Assembly (NCBI GenBank): GCA_905182985.1
Contig: CAJJDN010000012.1
Location: forward strand, 69,857 to 133,856
Direction of reading: 5' to 3'
DNA: 64,000 nucleotides
Source of the DNA: Paramecium sonneborni
Taxonomy: Eukaryota; Ciliophora; Oligohymenophorea; Peniculida; Parameciidae
The number at the start of each line of letters is the position of its first letter. The stretch's first letter is position 1. The translations under genes and the position numbers were made by a program. Below the pieces are notes generated by a model. That model was not told where the DNA came from. It was given only the letters and a program-made list of their open reading frames with translations, and did not search any database. Shown here one piece after another: positions 25,680 to 38,075 of this stretch.

Positions 25680-28600
25680 TCAAATTAACAAGAATGATAT
25701 GATGATAAATATAGCTATTTCTAATCTAAAACCCTTACTATCAGTAACATTTCCTGTCGTATTATTCGTTTGGTTTGTGGTATTATTACCATTAGGGGGT
25801 GTTGTAATTGATCCTTTGCATGAAGTACATTTGCTGGTAGATGTACTCCAGTAATATGTGTACTCTGAAAGCTTAAAGCAAACATCTTCTTTGTAAATTC
25901 CATTTGGATCTACTTCTCCACATTTATTATCTTTTTCTATCCAACCACAGAAAGTTAAATTTTTTTTACCATCCTTTTCACTTTAGAATGGTTGACAACC
26001 AGATGCAGCTGTACTTGATGGATTCTTACCATAACAATCCATATTTTTACACTAAGACTCAGTTGGAGGATTACTAGTAGAGTTAGCTTGTAAATAGTAA
26101 CAATTCAACATTTCACATTTAGCTTTGTTTTTTTGAGCATCTGAACAAGTAGCCAATTCTTTGCAACCAGGTTATGGACCTTCAACCCAAACACATTCCT
26201 TATTATCATTTGATTTATTATTATTGCATGTTTTTTCTTACTTATAAAGTGAGCATTTATCTTTTACAATACAAGCTTTAGCTTCAGGATCATGAGCACA
26301 ACCTACTTTATCACAATCGCTTTAATTAGTTATATTAGTATAATCAGAGCAGATTTTGTTTCTACATGTTGTTTTTTCTTTGTCATAAAAGCAAACAGTA
26401 TTTTTTAATCCTAAAACACAATTTTTATCTGAGTATGTACTACACTCTCCAATATCCATACATTTAGTACCATCTGTAGTGCATGAACTTGATAATTTAT
26501 TACAAGCATCATGGGTAGATCCTGTAGCATCTGAACAAGTCCATAAACGACATGTAGGGTCTGACCAAATACATTTTCCATCTAAACCTCCAAGATCACA
26601 TGTCTCTTTGTTAGTAGCATCTGAACAATTTTTTATGGCTACACAAGTCTTACCATCAGAAGTACATGTATTGCTATATAATTAGCATTCAGTATGTGTT
26701 ACTAATTCAATATCAGTACATGATCCAAAGGTTTTACAAGCTTATTCTTTAGCATCGTAACCACAAACTTTATCATCGATTCCTATCGTACCTAGACAAC
26801 TTTTTTCTTCTTTGATTACAGTACATGGTACTTTAGAAATACAAGTAGTTCCTCCAGCAGAGTAACATTTATCAGATAATAATTTACAAGTCTTTGTTTC
26901 CTCAGAAATCTAATCATTAGTTTTCTCTTCATTTTCTTTAGCAGGAGTTAATGCAAAATCAGAACATTTATTGTATTTGATACATGTTTTATTAGTAGTA
27001 TCCCAAAGACATGCGTTTAATTAAGAGTCTTGTGTACATAAACTAGCTGATCTTAGTGTTGAGCAAGTATAATTAATTTTGTCTTTACATCCATTTAAGC
27101 CATCATATTCACAATTGGCTCCATAGACAGCGCAGCCCTCTTTACTTTTAACATTATTGATAGTATTGCAAGTAGCTTAGACACATTTTGAGTTCTCCCA
27201 AATACAGAATTAGGAAGTCTCTAATGTTAAGTAACCTTCACAATCAGTTTACGATTTCAATGTATCACAAGCGAGAACTCTTTTTGAACATTTTTATACT
27301 CTTGCATTATAAAAACATACATTTGAATAACTATTGCATGATGTATCATTAGTAGGTGAAGTAGCATTAGCACAATCTTTGGCCTTGCATTTGTCTGTTT
27401 CTTTGTTTGAATCTTCAGCAGTACATTTTCCATCAGTTCCAATATATTTTTCACAAGTACTTTTAACACCTTTATAAGTATCACATGTCGATAATTTATC
27501 AATGCATCCATAACCTGTAGTAACACAGCCCAAAAGATATATCATACATTACTCATCTGATGAAGTGCTTGTAGGAGCAGTTAAACAAGTTTTTTTAACA
27601 CATTTATTAGGATCAGATGGATTAGTAGTACAAGGTTCTTTGGTCTTAGAAATAATTTTATCACAATTTGATGTATAAGATTCACAGGTTTTCAATTCCT
27701 TAATACAACCTACACCATCAAAAAAACAACTATTATTTCCTGCAGGACAAGATGTTGCAGAAGGATCTGTGATTTGATCACAAGTCTTGACAATGCATTT
27801 TGTAGAATCTGCAGCATTATCATCTGTACATTGCCCATCTGATCCTTTAAGTGAAGAGCATCCTTCCTCTTATAAATATAAATTACAAGTTTTTAAATTA
27901 TCAACACATTTCTTACCATCTGTTTTACATTTGACCTCTGGTGCTATTCCATTACTTGAATATTTTTAGCATTCTACATCATCGGTAAATATTTAAGCAT
28001 TACATGAAGCTAATTCACAGATTGATGGTGATCCTTCTTTCGATTTACATTTTCCTTCTTTACTGATAAATTAATCGCAAGCATTATCATTAGTTACTAT
28101 ACTGCTACAAGAATCTGCCAAACTTAACACACAATGCACTCCATTTGTTATACATCTAGATTAAAGTAATCCAAGTGCTGAATATTTAGCACATTCTTCA
28201 TTTGTGGTCAATTTTTACTCTTCGCACTTATCCAAAGCACATTTTGTCTAATCTGTAGATTTGCATTTCCCTTCCTTACTGAAAAGATTATTGCAGTCTC
28301 CAGTTTGTGAAGGTTCGTAACTATCACATTTATCAGCTAATTGGTTTACACAATATACTCCATTTGTATATAGACAAGTTGGATCTTTTTTTCTACAATC
28401 TTCATCAGAAGCCTCTTAGTAATCTTCACAAATTGGATCCCTACAAAGTGGAGTTTCACCTGATGTCAAAATACAATTTCCTAAAGGCCCTTTTAAAGAA
28501 GAACAATCTGATGTTGAATAGGTTTAACATTTAGGCAAAGGTTTATTATAACATTCCTTATTATTTGTTATGCATCCGGTCATGTATGTATCACAGCCTT

Positions 28601-29360
28601 TATCACTTGTTGAATCCGTTGCTCCTTGACATGACACTTTTTAACATTTTGTTTTATCTTTATTAAGTTCACATTGCTTATTAGAAATAATCACATCAGA
28701 AGTAATAACATTTAAACAATCCTCTACTGGATATGATTCACATTTAACTAATTCAGTCAAACATTTTTTTTTGTCACTTTTACAATTGCCATCTTGTAAT
28801 GAAGCAGCACATTCAGCATCTGTTGTTTTTGTATAATCTGAACATTCTTTTTTACGACATTTATTATCATCTGTATTAAATTTACACCAACTCTCACCAT
28901 TCTATTAAGTTACACTCTCACAATCTGTTTTCTTACCTTCTCCACTGTATTAATCGCAAACATTATTTGAAGTACATGTTTGTTATTTAGGATCCCAGTT
29001 GCATCTAAAAGAATACTTTTGGCATTCAGCATTTGATGATCCTAAATAAGATTAGCAATCTCCCATGATTACACATTTTTATTTTTTATCCTTATCTTCA
29101 ACCAACGCACAACCTTAAGTCTTTCTACAATCCTTTGTATCTGTGCAACTCTTTGAGATAAATCTTGTTGTTGTTCCTGTTTCTGTTGCTGTACCTGCTG
29201 CTTTGCACTTATTAGTTGTCTTATCCCATTCACATTTAGTCCATTCAAGGCAATCTTTTTAAGCCTAAAGTGTTGTGCATTGACAGACATCAGTTAAATT
29301 AACACTTACGCTTCTAACTTAAAACAAAATTAATGTTATTGAGATCAAGAGGAATTTCAT
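25680..29360 (-). CDS. large Cys-rich GPI-anchored surface antigen-like protein
   Basis: 1226 residues in one uninterrupted frame without introns. Signal peptide MKFLLISITLILFQVRS; C-terminal hydrophobic tail FRLEIAIFIIISFLLI after a Ser/Thr/Asn-rich spacer, typical of GPI attachment. The body is a chain of cysteine-periodic units of about 60-70 residues with recurring patterns such as KCxxKxC, CDxL, DGKCxW and CxxYxxxxC. This resembles surface antigens (immobilisation-antigen family) of Paramecium and Tetrahymena, which coat the cell and cilia. It differs from classic i-antigens in lacking obvious near-identical central repeats. Low introns and AT-poor codons relative to neighbours are consistent with that family. 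Expression could be mutually exclusive; not visible in sequence. Confidence 0.85.
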
Positions 29361-29806
29361 AATTTAAATTAATATATGAATAATTTTTGAATTATTTCTC
29401 CTTTTATACCAATTTTCCATCAATTTATTCAGTCTTTAGGATCTTTTTTTCTATTAATTTTGATTATCTACATTCAACTTTAAATTGAAAAAGATCCTGT
29501 TTGGTTGTAATAATTTTAGAAAATTAAAATATATATGTTTTTTTTTTAAATTATGTTCTCTATTTTTGATTTAGAATCTCAATTATTTTTCTAAATTATG
29601 AGCTTATTTATTTGAAAGCATCTATAACCCTATCTAATTTATAAATATATTTAAAATATAAGAATTATTATTTTTTTATTCTAAACCTTCTAATAGATTC
29701 TCTGAATTCATTTATTTTTATTTATTTTCAAATTTTTATATCTAGATTTCACCAGAATAAATTACAGTAATGAACTAATATAATTATAAAAATTATGATT
29801 AACAAA
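29361..29806. other. intergenic region with a perfect inverted repeat
   Basis: No gene seen. It contains AGGATCTTTTT at 29438-29448 and its reverse complement at 29488-29498, an 11-bp stem with a 39-nt spacer. The rest is AT-rich with T runs. It would include the promoter of the surface-antigen gene. Confidence 0.5.
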
Positions 29807-31293
29807 TCAATCTGCAGAATCATTACTTTTATCATTATGATTATCAAAATTTAAAGTTCTCTTTTATCTACTACCTCTTCTAAACATCAAATGAGTCTTT
29901 GGAGGTTCAAAATAATCACTGTTTAAATTAGGTTTTTCTTAAGGACTTTTTGACATTATATTAAATTATTTTCTAATCGGAATCACTTTTACATCCCTTG
30001 AAACCTTTGGAGACATTTATGATTGTTTTGTACTAATCCTAAAAATAGTCTAACTTTGATTAAGTGTTCCAAGAAACTAAATAGAAATATTTTTAATAGA
30101 CTTTTAATTTTCTTAATCGAAAAATGGATGTTGTAATAATTATTTACATGTTCTAATCTTCTAACCTTGATTAAATATAATTGTTAAAAAATCAAAACAT
30201 TAGTCTGATAAAGGTGGATCAATAAATTAAAAATCTAATGCTCCTTAAAATTTATTCATCATTGCATCATTCAGAGCTTATTCAAATTACCAATAATTTC
30301 CAGTTAACAAATTATGCATTATAATTCCTAAAGATAGTACATCAAATTTGATATGATATTATTTCTATTTTTCTTAATTAACTTATAAATATTGGTAATC
30401 ATCATGGTCAGAATTTGAAAATTACTCAGCTTAATTAAAATCAATTAAACAAGGGTTAGATAAATCATGTTTTTACTTAAGTATTATGTTAGAAGTGCAA
30501 ATTTATTTATGATATATATTTAGATCATGTAAATATTGGACTGCTTAAAACAAAGGTTTCATAACACTTTAAACTTACTCTTCTTTAAGATGTTATGAGT
30601 TTTATGTTAATTGCGAAAGTTTTTCTCCTTTTAAATATTCTTCTAATAAATAAATGTGATTATTGCTTTCAAAAACTTCATAAAAACAAAGTAAATTTGA
30701 ATGTTCCAATTATCGAATTATTTTTAATTCTTTAAGAAACTTTTTAGATTCATAATTATTTGTCAATAATCTTTTTTTATCAAATACTTTTACTGCAAAT
30801 TCTTATTTACTTACTTAATTCTTTGCTTTATAAACCTATTAATTAATTTAAATAAGATATACTATTGTTGAATATCCTTCTCCTAATTTGTTATAGAGCT
30901 AATATTTTTAACCAAAATCTAATTATATTGTGTATTTCTTCATCATATTTATCCATTCATCAAGTTAGCCAAACATTTCAAAACTAACACCATTTTTACT
31001 AAGTTTAACACCAAATAATCCTGTTTTTGGATGAACTATTTTTTACATACAAACATTTGTTAAATTTATATATCTCTAAATTATGGTTTGAATTTCATTA
31101 CATCCTCTCCTATTTTAATAAAATTTTGGCTTATAGACAATTGTTTGATAACTAACCTGTTTTGATTACTGATTTAAAATTCGCTTGAATATTATGCTAC
31201 AAATGGATCAGGACAGAATTTTTGGAATAAAGAAGTATGATTATTGAAATAGGAATCAACTGAACCAACTTACAATAGTTATTGCTTTATCAT
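29807..31293 (-). CDS. PH-domain pseudokinase
   Basis: About 484 residues; a 32-nt intron ending CAG early in the gene. PH-like N-terminus with a signature shared with the other copies (KIVHPKTGLFGVKLSKNG, FEMFGQLDEWINMMKKY). Kinase-like domain: LGEGYSTIVYL loop, EFAVKVFDKK Lys retained, but HRDIKPEN reads HKQICTSN and DFG reads DFN (CLIDFNQAEQF). Loss of the catalytic Asp implies no phosphotransfer. The protein still has a complete frame and a structured Ser/Pro/Arg-rich tail, so it is probably a regulator or scaffold and not a pseudogene. Stop 29807-29809. Confidence 0.85.
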
Positions 31294-31658
31294 AATATAT
31301 TTATTGTTATAAAATAAATAAATTGAAAGTTTATTTTATTATTTCGATAATCTTATGATGATTAATCAATCAGAAAAAATTCTAAATTCAACTAAATCCT
31401 AATTTTTTATCATGTCATTGCTTATTTTTTAGATAACTAGAAAGTATGTTTATAAAAATGTAAGAAGAATGAAAATTTGAAAATAGTCAATAAATTCCTT
31501 ATATCACTCTTTAAATTTATTATATAGTGTCACTACATCAAAAACATGATTGTTTATTTTTTATTTTTGAGAACAAGAAAAAAAAAATCTTTTTGTTTCA
31601 TTCTTTAAAAACACATTTAATGATCATTAATGATAAACAAAATACGAGAAAAATTCAA

Positions 31659-33119
31659 TCATTGGATTTTTTATTTCAATTTAGGTAGAATACTCATTCT
31701 GGGTAATTGATATAAATTACTTTATCTTTTTTCAGAGGATTGCGAAGGAGGTTTAACAATTTTATCAAATTTATTCTATTTTGACAGTCTAATAGGTGCT
31801 ACCTACGGTTTTCTTTTCGATAAACTTCTTGAATTACTTTGTCTCTTTTCAATAAATGGTAATGTATTTACTCTTGACTTTATCTCTAATGAATCTTCAT
31901 CCTAAGGTTTTAAACTTGGTCTTTCTAATTATTCATTAAGAGCTTAATATTTTAAAACAAAGTTCTTTGGTTCCAATGATTTTTTAAAAATTTTATTTTT
32001 TAAGAGTTCAAGTGGAGTGTTTGTTTCACTTATTTAAGTTTCAAAATCTGTAAGCAATAATTATTAAAGTAATAGCTCTAATTCTTTACCTACCTTTTAA
32101 AAATTTAATATGCTTTTTATATCATCCATAGAGCTGGGTATATTGTATTAATGGAATTAATATCCAGTTAATAATTTGATCAAAATAATTCCTAATTATT
32201 ATAAATCAGAAATTTAATTTTTATCTTTTTTTAAGGAAGTTCTCTAGCTAAGTCTTTTATTATTATTTCTAGCTAAATTGATTAACAAAACTTTTGAATA
32301 ATGAATAAGACATAAAGAATCAAGCTCTTATAAATTCTTAAAAGCAATTGATTTTAACGTTACATCTCCATGAATAAACCCTTTTTTATGCAATTCTTCT
32401 AAACCATTTAATGTTTATTTAACTATAAAAATAATTTACTCTTAATTAAAGTTAGTTTGAGAAATTTTGGAATCTAAAGTGCCTCCTTCCAATAGTTCTT
32501 ATATTAAGTAAAGATGATTTGAACTTTCAAAGATCTCAAATAATTTAATTAAATTTTTATGATCCACTTATCTCAACATTGTTACTTATTTTTTTATTAA
32601 ATCAAGGAGATAATTAGAGCTATGAAGTTTAACTTTATCGTAAATTCTGACTGCGTATAAACACCCTGTAATTTTGTTTTTTATTTTGAATACCTTTGAA
32701 ATTGAACAATTGTATTACTTGAAATATGCTGCCTTCTCCTATTTTCTTTATTATTTTATATTTTTATTATAAATTGAATTGTATAGCATATTTTTTAAGC
32801 ACCTCCACCCAACTGTGTACTTCACCATACACATCCAGTTTTTCTCCATTCTTGCTTAATCTAAATCCTGTTTATTATGTTCTAGGATGGTAAACAATTT
32901 CAAGAAACACATTTCTTATATCAAGATATTTCTTTCATATATATGTTTATTTTTTACGTCTTCACTGTATTTTATATAATGTCCTCCAAGAAACAATGTT
33001 TTCAGCATTAACCTATTTCGATTAACAACTTAGAGATTATCTGAAAACTGAAATTGCAACAATACTTAAGGTCTTTAAATCCAAAAGTCAGCTGAATCAT
33101 CCAAAATAGATTATGTCAT
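31659..33119 (-). CDS. PH-domain pseudokinase, most degenerate copy
   Basis: Next to the previous pseudokinase (366 bp upstream) and clearly related. Start MTQSILDDSADFWIQRPQ. The PH-like part has GFRLSKNGEKLDVYGEV-type sequence followed by the linker to the kinase fold. Kinase motifs: ATP Lys in LYAVRIYDK, HRD replaced by HGD with the following Lys and Asn also lost (HGDVTLKS), DFG not identifiable, activation segment very short. C-terminal basic, Ser-rich tail (KRQSNSRSLSKRKPQ). Several short introns are needed in the first third and were not all placed. Stop 31659-31661. Confidence 0.75.
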
Positions 33120-33321
33120 AATGATGGTTTTATTATTTTCAGATTAAATCATTTAATAATATCAGTGAGAGGGAATATTATCGATCAAATATATATTGGA
33201 AGTTCCGATAAAAAAAACAAGGTACATCATTTGAATTCGGTTCTTCTTAAAATTTATAATAAATACTACTATTTAATTCAAATAATCTCTTTTGCTCTTT
33301 CGACTTAAAAATATTTTTTTG

Positions 33322-33521
33322 TCACTTCAAGTAATTAGAACTATAAGATAAATTAATTATTACATACGTGAATCTATTTTTTATTTAAGCTCTTTTTTTG
33401 ATAACGATATAAATTCGCTAAATTGATGTTATGTAAATTGTTTTTATTTTAAATACAAAATCATATTCGATTATGAAATAAATTCACTAATAATATTTAA
33501 AGTTTCTAAAGATTATTCCAT
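33322..33521 (-). CDS. tiny unknown protein
   Basis: 58 residues with a 23-nt GTA-TAG intron near the 3' end. Starts MEQSLETLNIISEFISQS; polar, Gln/Lys-rich, ends RISNYLK, stop TGA 33322-33324. No family. Supported by a clean spliced frame and protein-like composition only. Confidence 0.45.
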
Positions 33522-34017
33522 CTTAATATTTTAATTACTTATTGAATGATTCTTGTTAATACATTTATCAATTTTCAAAAATTTGTATATACTTAGCTAA
33601 AATTTTGATTTGAAATTTTATATTAATTATTTATTCTAACTAATATTAATAAGGATGCTTAAATAAAAAAAAAGATGAAAACTAAATATATCCTTAAACT
33701 CTAAATTTCTTTATAAAGTATATCGAAACTAACTAATAATAAATAAATTTTTTACATATATTTTATTATGTTTGTATTGTAAATGGATGTTTTGTGAGAT
33801 TTAATGAAAATAAATATAATAATTTTGTAAAATATATTTGGTTAAAAAATATAATAGTATATTTGAAAAAGGCTTTAATTGAAAGCAGAAGATTGGTTTG
33901 AGTGTTAAAAACAACCAATTGATATTATTTGTGAATTATAATTATAAATAAAAAGCCTCACGTAGAAGAAAAACATTTTAAATCTTTTATTAAAAATATA
34001 TTTTAAAAAAAAATATT
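33522..34017. other. AT-rich intergenic region
   Basis: No convincing frame on either strand and no structured repeat. Contains the upstream region of RPS20. Confidence 0.5.
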
Positions 34018-34436
34018 ATGGCTGACTTGAAAGACAAGAAAGTAGAAGATGAATAATAAGTGAAAAAAATTAGAATGATTGTTACATCCAGAAGTGCTTA
34101 AGATTTAGAAAATTTCACTACTTAGGTCATTGAAAAGGCTAGAGGAATATAAGTAATGAATAAATTTTCAATATTAAGAGAGATTAAGGATAGTAAGTTG
34201 TATTCAAAGGACCAGTTAGAATGCCAACAAAACACCTTAAAATGACTGTCAGAAAGAGTCCATGTGGTGAAGGTTCAAAAACTTGGGATAGATTTGAAAT
34301 GAGAGTAATAAAATTATATAAGGATTAGATTCATAAAAGAGTAATTGATTTCTAATGCACACTGCCTACATTCAAAGATATAACCAACTTCAAGATTGGC
34401 CCAGGAATTAATGTTGAATTAAACGTAGAATAATGA
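34018..34436 (+). CDS. RPS20: 40S ribosomal protein S20 (uS10)
   Basis: Small-subunit head protein. Frame: [33 protein letters not shown], intron, then [36 protein letters not shown], stop TGA 34434-34436. The intron is ambiguous: 26 nt ending AAG leaves 130 residues with a short insertion (RDQGQ), or 41 nt ending TAG gives 125 residues closer to the family's usual 115-120. Both keep frame. Identity as S20 is certain. Confidence 0.96.
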
Positions 34437-34809
34437 TTCGTGACATTATAAGAAATAATACATTAAACATTAATACATTAATTTATATATCATGTCACTT
34501 TAGAACTTTATCAATTTTATTGAATTTATATTGTTGTGATTATTTTTTCATGCAAACAAATTTGGTAATCAAACTTTAAATAGGTATTTAAAAAAAAATT
34601 AATCAAGTAAGTAATTAAATTGGAACAAATTGTTTGCAAAATATCTAGTTTTTATATTCTCAAAGTTACATTAATATGTTTTAATTATTCAATAAATTAT
34701 ACACCCATTTCTTAAGATATTAATTATTAAAAAAATAATTATTATTTATAACAATAAATTGAATAATAGGTATAAATTAAATAAATTGATAATGGGTTAT
34801 TATTTTCAA
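34437..34809. other. AT-rich spacer between convergent genes
   Basis: Lies between the ends of RPS20 and ribophorin I. No coding frame, repeat or structured element seen. Confidence 0.5.
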
Positions 34810-36308
34810 TCATTCTTTTAGCTTTAATGTTTGTAAATTTAATCTTCTCAAATATATGATTGTTAGAAATATTAGTAAGAATGTTCCAAATATCATTAAT
34901 GGTTCTCTAAGAATTTGGAGACTTGAAAACTTGTATTTAATCTATAAATCATAAATAAAATATTTACTATGATTTGTTTATTATCATATTAACTAGTTAC
35001 TGCTCTTTCAAGAATAACTGTTGGTCTTCCTATTGTATCAAAATAAGAAAATAATAAAGTATCATTTCTTTTCACTTCAATTGGTAATTCTACTTCAATA
35101 TCATAGGCACCCTCTGGCAAAGTGATTTAAAAATCATATTTCTCTGAAACCATTTCCTTTACAGAAAAAGAGAAATTTAATGTTAATCTATAATTATCAT
35201 CATTTTGTTCTAAATATCTATTAAATACATAAGAATTTAAACTTTTTTGTTGGTAAATTGTAGCCTAAAGTAAAATTACTTCTCCAACCACCAAAAATTG
35301 CAAACCTTGGTCTTAATTAAATTTGTGCCTATTATTCACCATTTAATTTCTAAAGTTATAAATAATTAAAATATACTCCTTTAATTGCATTTGAAGTAGA
35401 AATATTACCAATTTCATCCCGATAATATATTCCCCAACAATCATAAGGCAATTAAGCAGTTAATTATTTCAAAGAATGTTTTCCAACTGTAGGATTATAT
35501 TTATTAAAATTTACTCTTCCAAACTCTCCCTTCAATTTAGCACCTTGATTTTCGACTGAATAGTGCTCTTCTATTTAAATATTGCCCCAATGAGACACTT
35601 CAATATTTTTTTGAGATGATGTAAAAATAACCATAGGAGAATTATTTTCTAAATGTATTGTGTGGATTAAAGTTGAAAATGGTTTAATATCTAAATAAGG
35701 TCCAAATTCTAAAAGTTAATTTCTTTGTGTTGCTGTTTTTAAAGAATAAGAACTACGATTTAATCTTAAAATTACATAATCTTATCTGTTTCGTAATAAG
35801 TAATTTATGATCTAACAACATAGGGAGTAAAAAAATAAACAGAATCCATAAATTATACATATTACTCCTCCTATTTTCTTTTTCAAAAAAAATACCTCTA
35901 ATCCAATTTCTTTAGGCAATGCTTTAAATCGCTTGAAATATTGCTCATTTAATTCAATCTCTTCAGAATTAGATGGCTCTATTGCTCTTTTAAGAATGAA
36001 TTCATAAACTGTCGCATTTTATTTATATTTAACATCAATATCTTCAATTCTTTATTAAGATTTGCTATTTTCAATTTCTACATGATATAATCTATCACTT
36101 AAGGCGTTATGAATAGTATAATAAATTTTTTCTATTGGAATTACTCCATCATTTTGGAATGTGATCTGAATATAATTTCAGTTTATACTTTTGATTTGAC
36201 CTCAATATATTTATTAGTTAAAGTAATTGTTCTCTCTAAGTTTGAAATCAGAAAATTTTTTGGAATTCTGAGTGCTGAAGTTGTGAGAATCAATATCAAG
36301 CACAACAT
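34810..36308 (-). CDS. RPN1: ribophorin I (oligosaccharyltransferase subunit OST1)
   Basis: ER membrane subunit of the N-glycosylation complex. Signal peptide MLCLILILTTSALRIPKN. Conserved lumenal motifs: SHWGNIQIEEHYSVENQGAK, LPYDCWGIYYRDEIGNISTS, RPRFAIFGGWRSNFTLGYN, and LLFSYFDTIGRPTVILERA. One C-terminal TM helix (PLMIFGTFLLIFLTIIYL) and a short cytosolic tail LRRLNLQTLKLKE. A first intron of 23 nt (CAG acceptor) and a last of 26 nt (TAG) are required; others in the middle were not all placed. Stop 34810-34812. Confidence 0.92.
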
Positions 36309-36437
36309 AAATAATAATTTAATTTATAATACTATTTACCGATTTAATCTTCATCAGGAGAATTTGATTTAAAATAGGATCTTTAATACTAAAAATTATT
36401 CAATTCTGAATAAGATTTAAGATTTTAATAGAGTAAA

Positions 36438-36600
36438 ATGAAAAACGATTTTCACATTTCATTTAAGCCCAAAAAATATATTAATAGACTTATTCAAACT
36501 TATCAAATGCATTAAAAATTAAATAAGTAAAATTGTTTATAATTTTATTTTTAGATTTTTAAGGAGATGTATTAACCGAGCTTCTATCTATTTTTTATGA
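36438..36600 (+). CDS. 44-residue basic small protein
   Basis: Starts MKNDFHISFKPKKYINRLIQ; a 28-nt GTA-TAG intron leads to a C-terminus FLRRCINRASIYFL and TGA at 36598-36600. Basic, possibly amphipathic or membrane associated. If the intron is not used the frame continues to a longer, less protein-like tail. Unknown function. Confidence 0.4.
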
Positions 36601-36892
36601 GATTAATTTAGTCAGAAATTATTATTTTAATGTAAAATAAAGGACATCCATAAGTAAATGATTAGAAAAAGTTATTTAATCGATATTATGTCTTAAAAAA
36701 TTTATATATCAAAAGATTATTTATTTCTAATGGAAAATGTATTTTATAAATAACTTGATAGAATCTTTGTAATCAATAAGCTTATTTATATAAAGAGCTG
36801 TTAGAAAATATGGAATTACATATAAATTAAATTGCAATATTAAATTATTATTATAAATAATATATTATATATTATAATTTATCACATCATTT

Positions 36893-37603
36893 TCATAATT
36901 TTTATTAATGACGGATCATCCAATAGTTTTCGATTTAAAACATGATCATTTAGTGTTCTTTTATTTTTCCTTATTTGCTGTCATTCATTGTGAAAATTAC
37001 ATCTTGTTTGATAAAGACTTTTATAATGATTTTTTATAAAAATATATGTTATATTAGAAATAATATGATTGATGATATAAAAAAAACTTGTTACATATTT
37101 ACAAACATTATAGAGAGTATTTAAAATATCATTTCTTCTCCTCTAGGTTAGTTGGGCCTTCTTGAATTTAGTCTTCCTGAACAAATTTAAATCTTCATAG
37201 ATGACATATTTTACTTTTTATATTAAACATCTTTAATGTCTTTCATTGAAAGAAATATCTTTTTATTATGTTTTTTTTCAAAAGGATTTGTCTTATCAGG
37301 CTTTGTTTCTTTAGTTTTTTTGATATTTTTCTTTATTTTATTACTTTTAGATAGTTCAAAAGAGCTTTAGTCATCATTAGTTTCATCATTTTTAACAGTG
37401 TTTTATTCTATTGTGGAGCACTCTTGAGGAGATTTAGGCTAAATTTAAGGGCTTGTTGATTGAGAAATAGTATAAGCATTTCTAATGAAAGTTAATTAAA
37501 GTATTTACCTGAAGGCTAACATGGAATTGTATTAGACTATTTGTTAGAGCAACATCTGTTAAGGAAGAATGAATAAAGGATCGTAAAACAAGAATGAATT
37601 CAT
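36893..37603 (-). CDS. basic low-complexity protein, unknown
   Basis: 227 residues with one 27-nt GTA-TAG intron. Starts MNSFLFYDPLFILPQQM, continues MLAFR, then after the intron NAYTISQSTSPQIQPKSPQE and a Lys-rich middle (KIKKNIKKTKETKPDKTN). The final third is less convincing and the real stop may be earlier through an unseen intron. The start codon overlaps the stop of the next gene by ATGA. No domain. Confidence 0.5.
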
Positions 37604-38037
37604 AATATGCAAAAAATATTTAAATCTGAAGATTCGAAGTCTTAATACTTATATTGCACAAAATACGTATTAATAAAAAATTGTGATGTTACAATAAGGT
37701 GTACACAAAATATATTATAAAAATTTTTGATCAAATACTCAAATAAGAAATCGTCCTCTATTGCTTTACTAATTTAGAATAGAGTTGAAAAAGCATATTA
37801 CAGATAGAGTTTCAGCTATTTGAAATTATAATATATTTATTTTAAATAATTAATTTATAATTTTTATTTGAAGAACTTAATTACAGTGTTTTTAATTTGG
37901 TATAATAATTAACCCTATCTATTTATATTCTGATCAATCAAACTATAGTTTTTCTTATTTTTTTTGCTTAGATTTGACTTTTACCTGAGTTTTGGTTGTT
38001 TTTAAAATTACTTATAAATTTATTGATGATATATCAT
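37600..38037 (-). CDS. unknown basic protein
   Basis: 145 residues in one open frame. Starts MIYHQQIYKQFQKQPKLRQK; very basic N-terminal 40 residues, then helical stretches (YLQYAFSTLFQISKAIEDD, FLFEYLIKNFYNIF). Stop TGA at 37600-37602 overlaps the ATG of the following gene. No family recognised; an intron in the last third is possible. Confidence 0.45.
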
Positions 38038-38075
38038 ATTTTTTTAACTATAGCTAGTTAAATTATGAGAAATAA

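Noticed and set aside
25680..29360. Cysteine-rich repeats considered as a CRISPR-like or tandem DNA repeat
   Set aside because: Periodicity is at protein level with diverged bases; no conserved direct DNA repeat with regular spacers.
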